This document shows positions 43,362 through 51,406 of a stretch of 64,000 nucleotides of DNA, one piece after another (the stretch's first letter is position 1; every line of letters begins with the position of its first letter). Both the position numbers and the translations under genes were made by a program. Source of the stretch: Chloroflexi bacterium HGW-Chloroflexi-3 (lineage in GTDB: Bacteria; Chloroflexota; Anaerolineae; Anaerolineales; Anaerolineaceae). The notes beneath the pieces are model-generated. The model had not been told where the DNA came from and made no database searches. It saw only the letters and a list, made by a program, of their open reading frames with translations. Location: the NCBI GenBank assembly GCA_002842045.1, contig PHBX01000009.1, positions 124,001-188,000 on the forward strand, written 5' to 3'.

Positions 43362-44197
43362 ATGAACCTGTTTACCGAAAAAAAATTCGCGATCTGGACG
43401 TGGAACTCAAGGTGGGGCTGTTGGCCACCGTCACACCGCAGGGCGAGCCACACCTCACCATGCTTTCCACCATCCGTCCTTACACACCCGATAAGCTGGT
43501 CTGGGGGCAATTCACCGAGGGTCTCAGCAAAGGCTACATCCTGGAAAATCCCCAATGTGGCTTCCTGATCATATCGCTGGATAAACAAATCTGGATGGGC
43601 AAAGCCAGCTACACCCACAAATCCAAACAGGGTCCCGAGATGGAGAACTACAATAACCTGTCCATGTTCCGCTACAATGCCTATTTTGGTGTGCATTCCG
43701 TCTACTATATGGACCTGGTCAGCCAGAGCGGACGCATGTCCTTACCGATGAGCACCGTGGTCTTCGCCGCCATCAAAACCATCATCGCCCGCAGCCTGGC
43801 GAAAAAGCAAACTGAACCCAAAGTACTCAATTCCTGGATCCATGGCTTATTCAACAAACTGGATAATCTCAAATTCATCAGCTATGTGGATGCGGATGGT
43901 TTTCCGGTCGTCCTGCCCGTCATTCAGACCCAGGCGCTGGATGCCTACCGGGTCGTGTTTGCGCTGGGAGCCTTCAGTGAGGAACTGCGCAGAATTCCGG
44001 CCGGTGTGCGTATGGCGGTTTTCGGTATGTCCTTCTCAATGGAAACCGTGCTCATGCGTGGGGACTTTACCGGTATTCAGCCTGTCGCCTGCATCCCCAG
44101 CGGTATCGTCAGCATCGATTGGGTCTACAACTCCATGCCACCCGTTCCGCAGCAAATCTATCCACCGTTGAAAGTGGAGCCGATAAGGGAGTTTTGA
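43362..44197 (+). pseudogene. Pyridoxamine-phosphate-oxidase-like flavoprotein, frameshifted in an A8 run
   Basis: ATG 43362 behind an AGGAGG ribosome site starts MNLFTEKK and then runs out of frame. From 43386 on, the +1-base frame continues as 'IRDLDVELKVGLLATVTPQ' and stays open to 44197 with a split-barrel flavin-binding fold ('GEPHLTMLSTIRPYTPDKLV', 'GFLIISLDKQIWMGKASYT'). Adding one A to the run of eight at 43378-43385 restores one ORF of about 279 residues. The event may be a real mutation, slippage-prone regulation, or a sequencing error in a homopolymer. It belongs to the same GC-rich block as the glycyl radical genes. Confidence 0.75.
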
Positions 44198-44220
44198 GAT
44201 TCCTTCTTGTAATTTAAACA

Positions 44221-44265
44221 TTTATATAGGATAATAGACAATTAATGTCTATTATCCTATATAAA
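44221..44265 (+). promoter_or_regulatory. abiE promoter inside a 20-bp perfect palindrome
   Basis: TTTATATAGGATAATAGACA (44221-44240), 5-base centre, then its exact reverse complement (44246-44265), ending four bases before the ATG. TAGACA (44235-44240), 17-base spacer and TATATA (44258-44263) can serve as -35 and -10 boxes within the palindrome, so transcription would start at about the ATG. AbiEi-type antitoxins repress their own promoter by binding inverted repeats, so this is the expected operator. Confidence 0.75.
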
Positions 44266-44269
44266 ACGC

Positions 44270-44926
44270 ATGAAAAAAGAAATTCTAACTGTATTTGATC
44301 AAATTCCATATTTCACCATTGAAGCTGTTAAACAGGTGTATGGTGATGAAAGGCTGTCTGACGGAACAATTCAAACAGCTCTATACCGCTGGATGAAAGC
44401 CGGTCATGTCATTCAACTCAAAAAAGGTGTTTACATGACCCGTTCATTCTATGAACGCCACCGCTCAGACCTGGATTTCTCTGCCGCCATTAGTGCCATT
44501 CTGATTCCACAATCGTATGTTTCATTGGAATTTGTTTTACAGCGGTATGCCATTCTGAGTGAAATCACCTATCCAGTTACAGCTGTCACCCTCAAACAGA
44601 CACGCGTAATCGAGAACAAGCTGGGTACTTTCTCCTATCGGAATGTCAAAGAAGATCTATATACCGGTTTCGATTTCAAGGAATATCTTGGAATTCCATT
44701 TTCCCAGGCATCTTTGCCCAAAGCTCTCTTTGATTACCTCTACTTGCAACCTCTGTCACGGGTTATGTTTTCGTCAACATTCAATCTCGCAGAAGAATTA
44801 CGCTTGAATATTGAAGAAATTTCAGAACAGGATCAGAACCAATTTGCAGAATTTGTGGAAGTTAGCAAAAGTAGCAAGATGCAGAAAATATTAAAAAACC
44901 TGAGGTATACAGTATGGCGACATTAA
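44270..44926 (+). CDS. abiEi: AbiEi-family antitoxin / transcriptional repressor
   Basis: 218 residues. N-terminal winged-helix DNA-binding domain ('LSDGTIQTALYRWMKAGHVI', 'LKKGVYMT') followed by an AbiEi_4-like antitoxin domain ('AILIPQSYVSLEFVLQRYAI', 'YTGFDFKEYLGIPFSQASLP'). It neutralises the AbiEii nucleotidyltransferase and represses the operon. No ribosome site is visible; with the predicted start at the ATG the message would be leaderless. Overlaps abiEii by 13 bases. Confidence 0.88.
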   Translation: MKKEILTVFDQIPYFTIEAVKQVYGDERLSDGTIQTALYRWMKAGHVIQLKKGVYMTRSFYERHRSDLDFSAAISAILIPQSYVSLEFVLQRYAILSEITYPVTAVTLKQTRVIENKLGTFSYRNVKEDLYTGFDFKEYLGIPFSQASLPKALFDYLYLQPLSRVMFSSTFNLAEELRLNIEEISEQDQNQFAEFVEVSKSSKMQKILKNLRYTVWRH

Positions 44927-45762
44927 TTCAATCCTTACAAAATGTCCTCGCGAATAAGGACCCATTATTGGGGAATGAAACCAAAAGAATCATTCTTAAA
45001 GAAGCTTTGCAAGCTTATACCCTGGGTTTTCTCTACAACCACCCCATATACAGAGGTTTGAATTTTTACGGTGGTACCTGTCTGCATGTAATTTATGATC
45101 TCAACCGTTTCTCCGAAGATATTGATCTTGATAATTCTGCTGGTATTGATATTTCCCCTCTTGAAAGGGACTTACGAACTTATTTCCGAACCAATGTAGG
45201 GTATCCAGAAATCACAACAAAAAACCAGCAAGGTGAATGGGGAGTACAGCGTATCACTCTAAAATTTCCTGTTTTGAATGCCTTAGGACTGTCGCCATCC
45301 CCCAACGAAGCCCTGCACCTTAAAGTCGAGATCAGTCAGCACCAACAGACAGCCATCATTCGCAAAACACCGGTGTTTCTATCTGGTCATAGTCTGGTAG
45401 CCAGCCATTTCTCGTTGGAGACCATGATGGCAGGCAAAATCATCGCCTGTCTGGAAAGAAACTTCAAAAAAGGTAGCGAAGGTATCAATATCAAGGGCAG
45501 AGATTTTTATGATTTACTCTGGTTCATGCAACAGAAAATCCAGCCACTGGAAGAAAAATTAGAAAAAGATGGCAACCAACCATACACCTTATCCACGGCT
45601 ATGATGCTCTTATACGAGAAAGTAGCCACCATTAAAACATCTGACCTTGCTGTGGACTTGCTACCCCTCTTTGAGCAACGATCCTTTATTGAAGCCTGGT
45701 TGGAAACCTTTCATCAGAATTTTGAGCGATTTGTTAGTAATTATCGTTCTGACTTGTCCTAA
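44914..45762 (+). CDS. abiEii: AbiEii-family nucleotidyltransferase toxin
   Basis: 282 residues. The nucleotidyltransferase active site is intact: 'YGGTCLHVIYDLNRFSEDID' with GG and the D-x-D acidic pair, and downstream 'ETMMAGKIIACLERN' and 'KGRDFYDLLWFM', the conserved AbiEii motifs. These toxins modify tRNA or otherwise stop translation, and some abort phage infection. Coupled translation after the antitoxin keeps the toxin in check. The pair lies in the accessory region next to the decayed glycyl-radical locus. Confidence 0.9.
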   Translation: MATLIQSLQNVLANKDPLLGNETKRIILKEALQAYTLGFLYNHPIYRGLNFYGGTCLHVIYDLNRFSEDIDLDNSAGIDISPLERDLRTYFRTNVGYPEITTKNQQGEWGVQRITLKFPVLNALGLSPSPNEALHLKVEISQHQQTAIIRKTPVFLSGHSLVASHFSLETMMAGKIIACLERNFKKGSEGINIKGRDFYDLLWFMQQKIQPLEEKLEKDGNQPYTLSTAMMLLYEKVATIKTSDLAVDLLPLFEQRSFIEAWLETFHQNFERFVSNYRSDLS

Positions 45763-45910
45763 AATAGCATTATAGTTTTACACCGGTTTTAGGATTAATA
45801 TTTTCCATTTTTTGTAGGGTGCTGTCCCTGACGCACTAAAAAGTTAAGTTCACCCAACTAAACTTTCCACACCTTCTTTTTCCATCCTGCAAAATCACTA
45901 TACTCTGCTT

Positions 45911-46198
45911 ATGTTCCTCACATTTACCGGCAAGATTTTTTTCTGGCGTGGGCCAGCCCCGTTTTTCTTCGTCACCGTACCGGATGAACAAAGCCAGGTG
46001 ATCCAATCCATTTCCAGCTACGTCACCTATGGCTGGGGAGTGATTCCAGCGACGGTTCTTATTGGCATTACTGAATTTCAAACCTCCTTGTTTCCAAAAG
46101 ACGGAAAGTACCTGGTTCCCATCAAAAAGAGTGTTCGCGACGCAGAAGACCTGGAAGTAGACGATGAAGTGACGGTACAGCTAGAATTTCTGTTATAG
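45911..46198 (+). CDS. DUF1905 domain protein
   Basis: 95 residues, matching the whole DUF1905 fold: 'FTGKIFFWRGPAPFFFVTVP' and 'GVIPATVLIGITEFQTSLFP', ending in a short acidic beta-rich tail. Small beta-barrel protein of unknown role, often found alone or fused to YdeI-type domains. No clear ribosome site. Stands alone between abiE and the DinB gene. Confidence 0.82.
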   Translation: MFLTFTGKIFFWRGPAPFFFVTVPDEQSQVIQSISSYVTYGWGVIPATVLIGITEFQTSLFPKDGKYLVPIKKSVRDAEDLEVDDEVTVQLEFLL

Positions 46199-46242
46199 AA
46201 AATTCAGGTATTAAAAATTGGATACAGATAAAGAGAAAGAGG

Positions 46243-46734
46243 ATGTACATCATCGACAAAGAGATGCTCTGGCAACAATTCAGCACCACGATCAATTCCT
46301 TCGACAGTGCCCTGCGGAACTGTCCGGATGAACTCTGGGAAACCCAACTTTGGGAGGATGAGCTCGATCAGTGGGTGGCAAAAGGCTTTTCCAAATTCTG
46401 GTATCTTTGCTACCATACCCTCTTCTGGCTGGATTTATACTTAACTGGAGCGGAAGAAGGCTTCACGCCCCCGGCTCCTTTCGATCTGGTCGAGATGCAA
46501 GACAACGAAACCCTGCCGCGCGTGTACTCCCGCGATGAGCTACTCAGCTACCTGGAATTGTGTCGCAACACATGCCAGCAGACCATTGCCGACCTGACTC
46601 AAGAACAGGCTAACCAGACATGTTCCTTCGCCTGGGGGAATCTGCCATTTGCCGAATTGTTACTCTACGTTATGCGTCATGTCCAGGAACACGCTGCCCA
46701 ACTGCATATGTTTCTGGAACAAAACAGGAGGTAG
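46243..46734 (+). CDS. DinB/YfiT-like four-helix protein
   Basis: 163 residues. The DinB pattern has metal-binding His in 'WYLCYHTLFWLDLYL' and 'MRHVQEHAAQLHMFL' near the C-terminus. Members are metal-dependent thiol transferases or hydrolases in stress responses. The ATG directly follows AAAGAGG, with short spacing. The VOC gene starts two bases after its stop, so the pair is an operon. Confidence 0.88.
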   Translation: MYIIDKEMLWQQFSTTINSFDSALRNCPDELWETQLWEDELDQWVAKGFSKFWYLCYHTLFWLDLYLTGAEEGFTPPAPFDLVEMQDNETLPRVYSRDELLSYLELCRNTCQQTIADLTQEQANQTCSFAWGNLPFAELLLYVMRHVQEHAAQLHMFLEQNRR

Positions 46735-46736
46735 AC

Positions 46737-47168
46737 ATGGAAATTAAAGGAATTGCCTGGCTGGGAAGCCGCACTAAAAATTATGATGAAATGGTTGCTT
46801 TTTGTTCCGAGAAACTTGATTTGAAGCAGGTGCTGAGCAAGGAAGATATGGCGGTTTTCTTGATGCCCAATGGTGATGTATTTGAGATCATGGCACCTCA
46901 CATCGATGCCAGCCAACCAGAATTGGGGCAGATGGAATGTCCCAAAGCAGAATTCCTGGTTGAAGATGTACATCAGGCACGCCAGGATATGGAAGCATTA
47001 GGCATCGAATTTGTTGGTCCCGTTTACGTAGCCGAAAAACATGCCTGGACCAATTTCCGCGCACCCGACGGTCACCTTTACGGCTTAACCGACGATCGCC
47101 TGCCAGGGTTGCGAGGTGATGAGGCGAAGATTATTCCCATTAATTTCGGGCAAAGCATTCGGAACTGA
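46737..47168 (+). CDS. VOC-family (glyoxalase/bleomycin-resistance-like) protein
   Basis: 143 residues from ATG 46737, preceded by AGGAGG. One glyoxalase fold unit: 'IAWLGSRTKNYDEMVAFCSE' starts the first beta-alpha-beta motif, and 'AWTNFRAPDGHLYGLTDD' closes the second. Probable metal-binding small-molecule enzyme or resistance protein; the substrate is unknown. Forms a two-gene unit with the DinB-like gene. Confidence 0.88.
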   Translation: MEIKGIAWLGSRTKNYDEMVAFCSEKLDLKQVLSKEDMAVFLMPNGDVFEIMAPHIDASQPELGQMECPKAEFLVEDVHQARQDMEALGIEFVGPVYVAEKHAWTNFRAPDGHLYGLTDDRLPGLRGDEAKIIPINFGQSIRN

Positions 47169-47418
47169 CAAATTCTTCGTCAATTATTTCACCCGAGACT
47201 GTAGCGGATTGGAAACCTTCACAGGCGGTCACAGCCTGGAGATTTCAGACATCGATCTACCGCTATGAGAAGACCCAACCGATCCTGGATGTAATAAGCT
47301 TTCCATTTCATTACTGGATTATATGCCATTGGGCACAATGTTTACCCGATGACAATTACATCCTGCGAAGAGACTCGTTTATGTCCCGAAGGAGTACCTG
47401 TCTTCAGAACGGGCACCC

Positions 47419-47440
47419 CCCCAACCAACTGGTTTGAAGT
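47419..47440 (+). repeat. 22-bp near-copy of tRNA-Arg (candidate attachment-site remnant)
   Basis: Matches 55304-55325, the anticodon-loop to T-arm part of the tRNA-Arg gene, at 20 of 22 positions in the same orientation. The 247 bases to its left show no gene. It lies 21 bases from the last gene of the sugar-uptake operon, where the left end of a tRNA-integrated element would be expected. Confidence 0.55.
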
Positions 47441-47461
47441 TCTTACCTGAGGTTTATATCT

Positions 47462-48607
47462 CTAATAAACACCATATTCTTTCCATGCTTCCCACATTGC
47501 CATGATATTTTCCGGGGGAACGTTCGCTTGAATATCATGGATCGTGGCAAAGATAAACCCGCCACCAGGTGCAAGATCTTCGAGGTTACGTTTGACATCC
47601 TCCCTGACTTCTTCCGGCGTGCCAGTTCCTAACACACCTTGTGTGTCGACACCACCACCCCAGAAAACCAGATCGCGACCAAATTCTTTTTTCAGTTCTT
47701 TGAGATCCATGTTTGTTGCAGTGAACTGAACCGGATTAAGAATATCGATCCCCGCCTCGATCAAATCCCAAATGAGTGGACGTACCGCGCCATCACTGTG
47801 GTAAAACAATTTGACCGGCGCATGATCTTTGATGAAATGGAACAACTTTTTCTGGCGTGGTTTAACCACGCTGCGATAGGTATCCGGCGAAAACAGTAGC
47901 GTGCGCTGCCCGGCAAGATCATCGTGCTCACAGGCCACGGTTACTAAATTACCAAAATGAGCCAGCGCTCGTTCCCAATAAGCCTGTTTAAACTCTACCA
48001 GTCGGTCCAGCATGTAGGCTACAAAGTTGTGGTTCAAGGCCATATCGACGTAAAATTGCTCGAAGCCGCGCAACCAGCTATAAATTTCAAGGATGCCAGA
48101 GCCCGGCCCGGCCAGCACGACAGCCTTGCCGCTTGTGATGGCAACTTCAATTTCCGAGCGCAAGTTCTGGTACCGTTGGTTATCCAGGGGATCGGGGAAC
48201 TGGTAGGCTTTGATGTCCTCCAGGGTTTCGGCAGCAGCCAGCGGATGGTGGAACATATCGTAATAAAAACCGCCATTTTTGGGCTTTTTCCAGCCAATAC
48301 CCCACTCATCGGTGTAGGCAGTGTAGTCTCCCAGATCCCGATAAACCAGTTTGTATCCGGTGGGAGCCTGAGGCATTACAAAAACAAAATCAGTTTCCAG
48401 CCGCTCGGCGATGTCGGTTTCAAAATGGGCCAGTTGTTCTGGAATGAAAGTAATATTGGCCTCTCGTTCAGGTAGTTTCAGAAAGCGACGCAAATTGGTA
48501 TAGGCCGTGGCGTGAATTTGAGACACACCGGTACCGCCGATATCCAGCGGTATGCGGTCAGGCTCCTGGTGATTGATTGCAAGATTAACCCTTTCTCGGG
48601 AATTCAT
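47462..48607 (-). CDS. Uroporphyrinogen-decarboxylase-family protein (methyltransferase-like)
   Basis: 381 residues, URO-D TIM-barrel fold: 'RERVNLAINHQEPDRIPLDI' N-terminal motif, 'LAGPGSGILEIYSWLRGFEQ', 'KLFYHSDGAVRPLIWDLIEA' with the His, and 'FWGGGVDTQGVLGTGTPEEV'. The N-terminal Arg-rich haem-pathway motif is not conserved, so this is likely not a haem enzyme but one of the corrinoid/methyl-transfer or sugar-cluster URO-D relatives. Last gene of the LacI-ABC-TIM barrel operon, 3 bases after the TIM-barrel gene. The reaction is unknown. Confidence 0.85.
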   Translation of the reverse strand: MNSRERVNLAINHQEPDRIPLDIGGTGVSQIHATAYTNLRRFLKLPEREANITFIPEQLAHFETDIAERLETDFVFVMPQAPTGYKLVYRDLGDYTAYTDEWGIGWKKPKNGGFYYDMFHHPLAAAETLEDIKAYQFPDPLDNQRYQNLRSEIEVAITSGKAVVLAGPGSGILEIYSWLRGFEQFYVDMALNHNFVAYMLDRLVEFKQAYWERALAHFGNLVTVACEHDDLAGQRTLLFSPDTYRSVVKPRQKKLFHFIKDHAPVKLFYHSDGAVRPLIWDLIEAGIDILNPVQFTATNMDLKELKKEFGRDLVFWGGGVDTQGVLGTGTPEEVREDVKRNLEDLAPGGGFIFATIHDIQANVPPENIMAMWEAWKEYGVY

Positions 48608-48610
48608 TTT

Positions 48611-49387
48611 TCACTCCTTGAATGCAGCACGAAAGCGCTCCATCGCCAGATAGCTGTCGGCTAGCGGATAGGCTTCCATCCCCACCACACCTGCGTAGCC
48701 CACATCGCGCAAGACCTGGGCAATGAAACGGAAATTCAGTTCTCCGGTGCCCGGTTCATGACGGCCTGGAACATCGGCCACGTGGACGTGACCAATATAG
48801 GGATGGTATTTTTGCAGCAGTTCCACCACATTGCCCTCTTCAACCTGGGTGTGGTAAATATCATACAGGATTTTGACATATGGGCTGTTTACTTCCTTAA
48901 CCAGTCGCACCGCGTCTTCGATGATGTTGATGGAGTAGCAAGGATGATCCACCTTCGTGTTGAGGACTTCAAGTGTATAAGTAATATCGTTCTCTTCGCC
49001 CAATTTCGCCAGTTGGCTCAGGGCTTTGTAGGCGGTGATCCAGCGAGTAGCGGGATTGGTTGAGATTTTGTGGACCACTTCGCCATTCGGCCCAAGTTCA
49101 CCGGCGTGAATCACCAAAAAAGTCGCCCCGAGCTTTTTGGCTACCGTGGTTGTTTCTGTTATACCGGCCAAATAGTCAACCAAACCCTCAGGATGAACAC
49201 AGGAGCCAGCCTGCGTCCCGGTAAAACCGCACACTTGAATGGTGGGGTCGCTGCTGAAAACATCCAGATTACGCCCTTTCCAACCCCAGAACTCCACCAT
49301 AAAACCGGCTTCAGCAATTTTTTTTACACGCTCTTCAAACGGTAAATCCAAAAAAATAGTATCAGCGCATACGGATAAATGAAACAT
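48611..49387 (-). CDS. Sugar-phosphate isomerase/epimerase-like TIM barrel (Hyi-type)
   Basis: 258 residues, xylose-isomerase-like TIM barrel. 'EAGFMVEFWGWKGRNLDVFS', 'TYTLEVLNTKVDHPCYSIN' (metal Glu), 'VKILYDIYHTQVEEGNVVEL' (metal Asp/His), 'YIGHVHVADVPGRHEPGTGE' and 'GVVGMEAYPL' carry the metal-binding residues of hydroxypyruvate-isomerase/tagatose-epimerase-type enzymes. Likely isomerises or epimerises the imported sugar or its keto acid. Co-transcribed with the ABC importer. Confidence 0.87.
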   Translation of the reverse strand: MFHLSVCADTIFLDLPFEERVKKIAEAGFMVEFWGWKGRNLDVFSSDPTIQVCGFTGTQAGSCVHPEGLVDYLAGITETTTVAKKLGATFLVIHAGELGPNGEVVHKISTNPATRWITAYKALSQLAKLGEENDITYTLEVLNTKVDHPCYSINIIEDAVRLVKEVNSPYVKILYDIYHTQVEEGNVVELLQKYHPYIGHVHVADVPGRHEPGTGELNFRFIAQVLRDVGYAGVVGMEAYPLADSYLAMERFRAAFKE

Positions 49388-49472
49388 TTTTCACCATCTC
49401 AATTAAATTTGGATATTAATTACATCAATCTTAATCTAACAAATATTTGGAATTTGGCATCTAGATCTATGA

Positions 49473-50231
49473 TTATGCTTCACGGGTACCCGTGATCAGA
49501 TCAGCGATGTCTTCCTGGGTAAGTTCACCTTTTCGGTAAGTTCCCACCTTGCGACCATGCCGAATAATTGTATAGTAATCCGATACTTGATAAATATGGC
49601 TCACATTATGGGTAATTAAAATTACCGGTAGCCCCTGGGCTTTAGCGTTTTCAATATAACTTAGCACTTTCCTGGTTTCTGCTACAGACAAGGCTGAAGT
49701 TGGCTCATCCAGAATAAGTAACTTTGCTCCAAAGTGAATGGCCCGGCCAATAGCAATGGATTGTCGTTCACCGCCAGACATTTTTCCAACTTTTTCTCTC
49801 GCCGAACGGATTTCTATACCAATGTCATGCAAAGCATCACTGCATAATCGGCACATCTCAAGCCGGTGCAGCCATTTGACAGGACCAAGATTAGTATATA
49901 TTTCTCGCCCCAGGAAAAAGTTACGCCAGATACTCATTAACGGTATCAAAGCCAGGTCCTGATAGCAAGTTTCTATGCCGAGAGCGCGGGCATCAGCAGG
50001 TGAAGAAATGGTCACTTGTTTACCTTCAAAATAGATAGCACCACTGGTTGGCGTATGGACACCAGTCAACACCTTAATTAAGGTAGATTTTCCAGCCCCA
50101 TTATCACCTATTAAGGCGTGTACTTTTCCTTTCTCTACGGTGAAATCCACCCCACGCAGCGCTTCGACCGTTCCAAAGCGTTTGACAATATTCTTCATCT
50201 CGACAACTGGTTGTCCGTTTTCTTGTGACAT
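49473..50231 (-). CDS. Sugar ABC importer ATPase (single-domain)
   Basis: 252 residues, one ATPase domain, half the length of the usual two-domain RbsA type and like FrcA-type proteins. Walker A GDNGAGKST, Q-loop 'ETCYQDLALIPLMSIWRNFF', signature MSGGERQSI, Walker B LLILDEPTSALS and H-loop 'ILITHNVSH' are intact. Powers the two RbsC-like permeases upstream. Confidence 0.92.
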   Translation of the reverse strand: MSQENGQPVVEMKNIVKRFGTVEALRGVDFTVEKGKVHALIGDNGAGKSTLIKVLTGVHTPTSGAIYFEGKQVTISSPADARALGIETCYQDLALIPLMSIWRNFFLGREIYTNLGPVKWLHRLEMCRLCSDALHDIGIEIRSAREKVGKMSGGERQSIAIGRAIHFGAKLLILDEPTSALSVAETRKVLSYIENAKAQGLPVILITHNVSHIYQVSDYYTIIRHGRKVGTYRKGELTQEDIADLITGTREA

Positions 50232-50248
50232 GGTGGTTTCTCCTACAA

Positions 50249-51313
50249 TTATGATGAAGACCTGTTCCGCAGGTAATTATTAAAAATTACAGCAGCTATA
50301 ATGGTGACCCCAACAATAGCTGGAAAGTTATCGGCAGAAATAAACGGGATTTTGAGTAAGATCACCCCGGAACGAAGCATGTTGATGATCAGGATTCCGA
50401 TGATAGCGCCCCAGACACTGCCATACCCGCCAGTAAGTAAGGCTCCGCCAACGACCGAAGCTGCAATAGCAGTCAACTCGATACCGGCTTGCTCGGCAAC
50501 TCTTACGCTTCTGAACTGACTGAAAGAAATTATTCCTGCCATACCAGCCAAAAAACCATTGAGAATAAAAGCCATAACGCGCGTTCGGTTGACCCGCACC
50601 CCTTGAGCATTGGCAGCCCCTTCACCACCCCCCACAGCAAATATATGATTACCAAAGCGTGTACGAACTAAAACAAACTGGAACAGTATGGCTGCCCCCA
50701 ACATCCAGAACATCGCAGTTCTGAAATTAGCGCCTTCCAGAAACGGCAGCTTATTAACTATGTCAAAACGGCCATTGAATACTTCATACAGTGGCAATTT
50801 TTCAATGGTCTGAAATAATACCCCGCCGGCAACAATCCACACAATTCCCCGATATATTTGTCGGGTACCCAAGGTGACAATGAAAGAAGGTATGTTGGTC
50901 AAAACCAAAATCAAGCCGTTAAACGCTCCCATGATGGATGGCACCAACAAGGCAGCGAAAATAGCCAATCCCAAGTTACCTCCTTCCACAGGAAAGCCAA
51001 GTGTTAAAAGCGTTTTAACAATTACCGAATCAGCTCCGGTAGAAATTGTGCCAAAAAGGTAGCCACTCATCGCAATCATTGGAGCTACCGATAAGTCAAA
51101 CTCCCCAGCGATCATCAGGATAGTAATACCCATCGTTACAAAGCCCGATATGGATACAGCAGTGATAATACCGGAAATGGTTCGCCAGGTGGCGAAATTG
51201 GGTACGTAAATCAAAAAAGTAATGAATACCAAAACGAATGTGAGTAGAGGGCCAGCAACCGGTGAATTCGCAAAATGTCGTAGGATAGCGGTGTAAGTAC
51301 TATTTTTTCTCAT
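50249..51313 (-). CDS. Sugar ABC importer permease (RbsC-like), second copy
   Basis: 354 residues, eight to ten TM helices. 'MIAGEFDLSVAPMIAMSGYL' is the hallmark GEFDLSV loop, 'GGVLFQ...IEKLPLY' the extracytoplasmic region, and 'ASVVGGALLTGGYGSVWGAI' the ATPase-contact loop. Pairs with the 52452-53438 permease, probably as a heterodimer, because the operon has one ATPase for two permeases. Confidence 0.92.
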   Translation of the reverse strand: MRKNSTYTAILRHFANSPVAGPLLTFVLVFITFLIYVPNFATWRTISGIITAVSISGFVTMGITILMIAGEFDLSVAPMIAMSGYLFGTISTGADSVIVKTLLTLGFPVEGGNLGLAIFAALLVPSIMGAFNGLILVLTNIPSFIVTLGTRQIYRGIVWIVAGGVLFQTIEKLPLYEVFNGRFDIVNKLPFLEGANFRTAMFWMLGAAILFQFVLVRTRFGNHIFAVGGGEGAANAQGVRVNRTRVMAFILNGFLAGMAGIISFSQFRSVRVAEQAGIELTAIAASVVGGALLTGGYGSVWGAIIGILIINMLRSGVILLKIPFISADNFPAIVGVTIIAAVIFNNYLRNRSSS

Positions 51314-51406
51314 TTTACCTATGTTATGTTTGTCAGGAAATTCCAGATGAAGGGACAGGACATGTTTTGTCCTGTCCCAATCACCTAAGATAAAGCTTGT
51401 CGGCTT

